Source of the DNA: an uncultured Aquimarina sp.
Lineage (GTDB): Bacteria; Bacteroidota; Bacteroidia; Flavobacteriales; Flavobacteriaceae
Assembly (NCBI RefSeq): GCF_947492405.1
Contig: NZ_CANLMP010000007.1
Coordinates: 1-64,000, forward strand
Reading direction: 5' to 3'
Length of the DNA stretch: 64,000 nucleotides
The notes under the pieces are model-generated. The model was not told the origin of the DNA. It searched no databases and was given only the letters and a program-made list of their open reading frames with translations. This document shows, one piece after another, positions 62,235 through 64,000 of this stretch. Each line of letters opens with the position of its first letter. Positions within the stretch are counted from its first letter, which is position 1. A program made the translations under genes and the position numbers.

Positions 62235-64000
62235 TTATTTTTTTATTAAACGTTTGGTAATTTGGTTACTATCATTAAAAACTTTTAAAAGATAAACTCC
62301 AGGATTCAAATTTGAGACGTCTATTGTTTTTGTAACGTTTCCTGTACTTATCAATTGTCCGGTAATAGATATAATTTCATATGATGCTGTTTTATCCATA
62401 TTTAAAAATACTTCTAAGACTTCACCAAATACTGGATTTGGATATATTTTTAAAGCCATAATATCTTCATCTTCATTACCAAAAACAGGAATGATATTAG
62501 AGGATACTACCTGCACATTATTAGATCTTCCACAGGAGCCTTCATAGATTTTTACAGAAGAGAAATCCGACGTATTACCAGAACCACTATCATTATCATT
62601 GATAAATACCAATCGATCCATTGTTCCGGTATAGAAACTTCCTACTGGTATTACATACGTTGTAAAATTACCGCCAGAATAGTTATCATAATTGGTAACA
62701 CCGTAATTCTGAGTACCATGTACCTTGAAATATCTAGTGGAAGTTAGGCTATTATCATTTTCAAAACCAACAGCATGAATCTCTCCTTGAGATGAGCTTC
62801 TGAATTCAAATTCAATTACTGTATTAGGAGTGACTACGTAGTTGTAAGGAATATATTTCCAAGTATTATTAGTAAGGGACAGTGTTGTTCCAGTATTATT
62901 TACAACAAAGTCACCAGCTGAGTCCTGATTGGAGAACGGAGTGATCTGGAAATCTCTAAAATCGATACTATCACATGTAGGAGGAGGAGTATTGCCATCT
63001 GTAATATTTACATCATCTATGGCAATATCGCTTTGCCACCCCTGAGAACCACTTCCTGTTACTACACTAAACCGTAATTGTACACTTGTTTCTCCTGAAT
63101 AAGAGGATAAATCTATTGTTTCGGTATTCCAGTCACTTCCTTGAGTCCCATTTCTGCTAAAAATAGATGACCAGTTGCCTTGGTTATTAGTTCTTGCTTC
63201 TACTGTTAGATTATTAATAGCACTTCCTAACATGTGATACTGAAATGTAAGACTTGGAGAAGTAAGATTGGTAAAATTTAAACAAGGAGAATTCAAAATA
63301 GCTCTTTTATTTGGGAAGCCGGTTCCATTTCCTGAAGCCTCTACATAAATATAAGTATTACCATCTGCCGCCCCACTAGGACCAGTATTATTAGAAGGCG
63401 TACCACCTGAGTCTCTAGTCCAATCTAAGTCATCTCCTGTAGTAGCATTTTGCCAAGACCCAAAACCAGATTCAAAACTTTCATTGAACGGAAAAGAAGT
63501 TACTACCGAAGGACAGTCACCTCCTCCGCCATCTCCAGGTTCACTTTTTCTTACCAAGAAAAATCCTCCTTCTATATCACTGATAACAATATTTCCGCTT
63601 GCAAAATAAGGATATACATTCCAAACTCCATTAAAAGAAGCACTATTACTAGATGGGAAGGTATCAAAATACCCAATTTCATTAATATTAGTGTTTCCAA
63701 TATCTGAAATATCAATAACTCTAAATCCAGCTCGATAATTCGCTAAATAAAACTTATCTCCTTTTACATATCCATTATGATCCGTAGCTGCTGTTGGTCC
63801 ATTATAGATCATATGTTGTTGTGGATTGTCTAAATCTTCAAAATCAAATATAATAGTCCGCGTATTAAACCCTACTCCTTGCTCATCTGTTTCATCTCCT
63901 AAAAGGAAATATCTCATATCATCAGTAAACCAACCTTGATGTACATATCCTATATTCGAGTATTGGATTGTGGAAATTGTTACTGGGTTAGACTTATTGG
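62235..64000 (-). CDS. Choice-of-anchor B family T9SS-secreted protein (5' end outside window)
   Basis: The minus-strand frame is open to the right edge and has no stop (588 codons seen); an internal Met at 63917 is not the start, since the preceding NPVTISTIQYSNIGYVHQGWFTDD belongs to the choice-of-anchor B domain (YVHQGWFTDDMRYFLLGDE ... NTRTIIFDF). Next come a Gly linker, a MAM-like domain (about 160-310, SFESGFGSWQNATTGDDLDWTRDSGGTPSNNTGPSGAADG), a further beta-sandwich, and a T9SS type A sorting domain (LKIYPNPVFGEVLEVFLN ... NPGVYLLKVF). The protein is exported by T9SS to the surface. It is the upstream gene of the MbnP/MbnH-like group. Confidence 0.9.
   Translation of the reverse strand, partial: NKSNPVTISTIQYSNIGYVHQGWFTDDMRYFLLGDETDEQGVGFNTRTIIFDFEDLDNPQQHMIYNGPTAATDHNGYVKGDKFYLANYRAGFRVIDISDIGNTNINEIGYFDTFPSSNSASFNGVWNVYPYFASGNIVISDIEGGFFLVRKSEPGDGGGGDCPSVVTSFPFNESFESGFGSWQNATTGDDLDWTRDSGGTPSNNTGPSGAADGNTYIYVEASGNGTGFPNKRAILNSPCLNFTNLTSPSLTFQYHMLGSAINNLTVEARTNNQGNWSSIFSRNGTQGSDWNTETIDLSSYSGETSVQLRFSVVTGSGSQGWQSDIAIDDVNITDGNTPPPTCDSIDFRDFQITPFSNQDSAGDFVVNNTGTTLSLTNNTWKYIPYNYVVTPNTVIEFEFRSSSQGEIHAVGFENDNSLTSTRYFKVHGTQNYGVTNYDNYSGGNFTTYVIPVGSFYTGTMDRLVFINDNDSGSGNTSDFSSVKIYEGSCGRSNNVQVVSSNIIPVFGNEDEDIMALKIYPNPVFGEVLEVFLNMDKTASYEIISITGQLISTGNVTKTIDVSNLNPGVYLLKVFNDSNQITKRLIKK

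Overview
The window looks like a chromosomal segment of a marine Flavobacteriaceae-type Bacteroidota (an Aquimarina-like organism would fit, but that is a guess). The evidence is low GC, promoters carrying the Bacteroidota -7 element TAnnTTTG, type IX secretion (T9SS) signatures (a PorP/SprF protein, a gliding-motility C-terminal domain, a T9SS type A sorting domain), a TonB receptor paired with a DUF5689-like lipoprotein, and many phylum-typical families (DUF4175, DUF3078, DUF2480, head GIN domain, S8/S41/M1 peptidases). I see no insertion sequence, prophage, CRISPR array or rRNA operon. One tRNA gene (Cys) is present.

Layout. 1-3.9 kb: a surface-adhesin/SprF-like pair whose SprF partner carries a very long coiled-coil tail and runs off the left edge. 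4.5-6.2 kb: a Skp/OmpH-like lipoprotein and a methyltransferase. 6.5-12.8 kb: a minus-strand operon DUF4175-ybeY-mnmG-hypothetical, studded with four perfect parS-type palindromes. 12.9-17.7 kb: plus-strand AlkB-like hydroxylase, gltX, a DUF4177-like small protein, an SPFH protein and a secreted hypothetical. 17.7-25.6 kb: mostly minus strand, with a phosphoethanolamine transferase-like protein, glnS, LysE, a head GIN domain protein and rnr, plus folB and tRNA-Cys on the plus strand. 26.3-26.9 kb: an AT-rich gene-free gap with a perfect DnaA box. 26.9-28.7 kb: rpiB, a CDF transporter and an ElaA-like acetyltransferase. 28.8-35.3 kb: minus-strand ctp, rnpA, and an M1/S8/MBL hydrolase group. 36-38.3 kb: a CPA-type antiporter and a small Cys-rich lipoprotein. 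38.4-46.2 kb: a TonB receptor/DUF5689 pair bracketed by two secreted-nuclease-type paralogues. 46.3-50.9 kb: hflX, two DUF3078 paralogues, a GNAT protein and DUF2480. 50.9-58.9 kb: SUF iron-sulfur assembly genes, interrupted by an opposite-strand beta-lactamase-fold gene and containing an embedded lipoprotein gene. 59-64 kb: a tightly packed minus-strand set made of a T9SS choice-of-anchor B protein (running off the right edge), a seven-repeat propeller lipoprotein, an MbnP-like lipoprotein and a diheme MbnH/MauG-type peroxidase.

Two large-scale signals stand out. The parS cluster (6.5-9.0 kb) marks an origin-proximal chromosome region. Hand sampling of base composition suggests that + strand GC skew changes from C-rich to G-rich near 26 kb, at the gene-free gap with the DnaA box. 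I therefore propose that the window contains or closely flanks oriC. The most system-like accessory loci are the adhesin plus coiled-coil SprF pair, the nuclease/TonB/DUF5689 locus (possible nucleic-acid or phosphate scavenging) and the MbnP/MbnH-type module.
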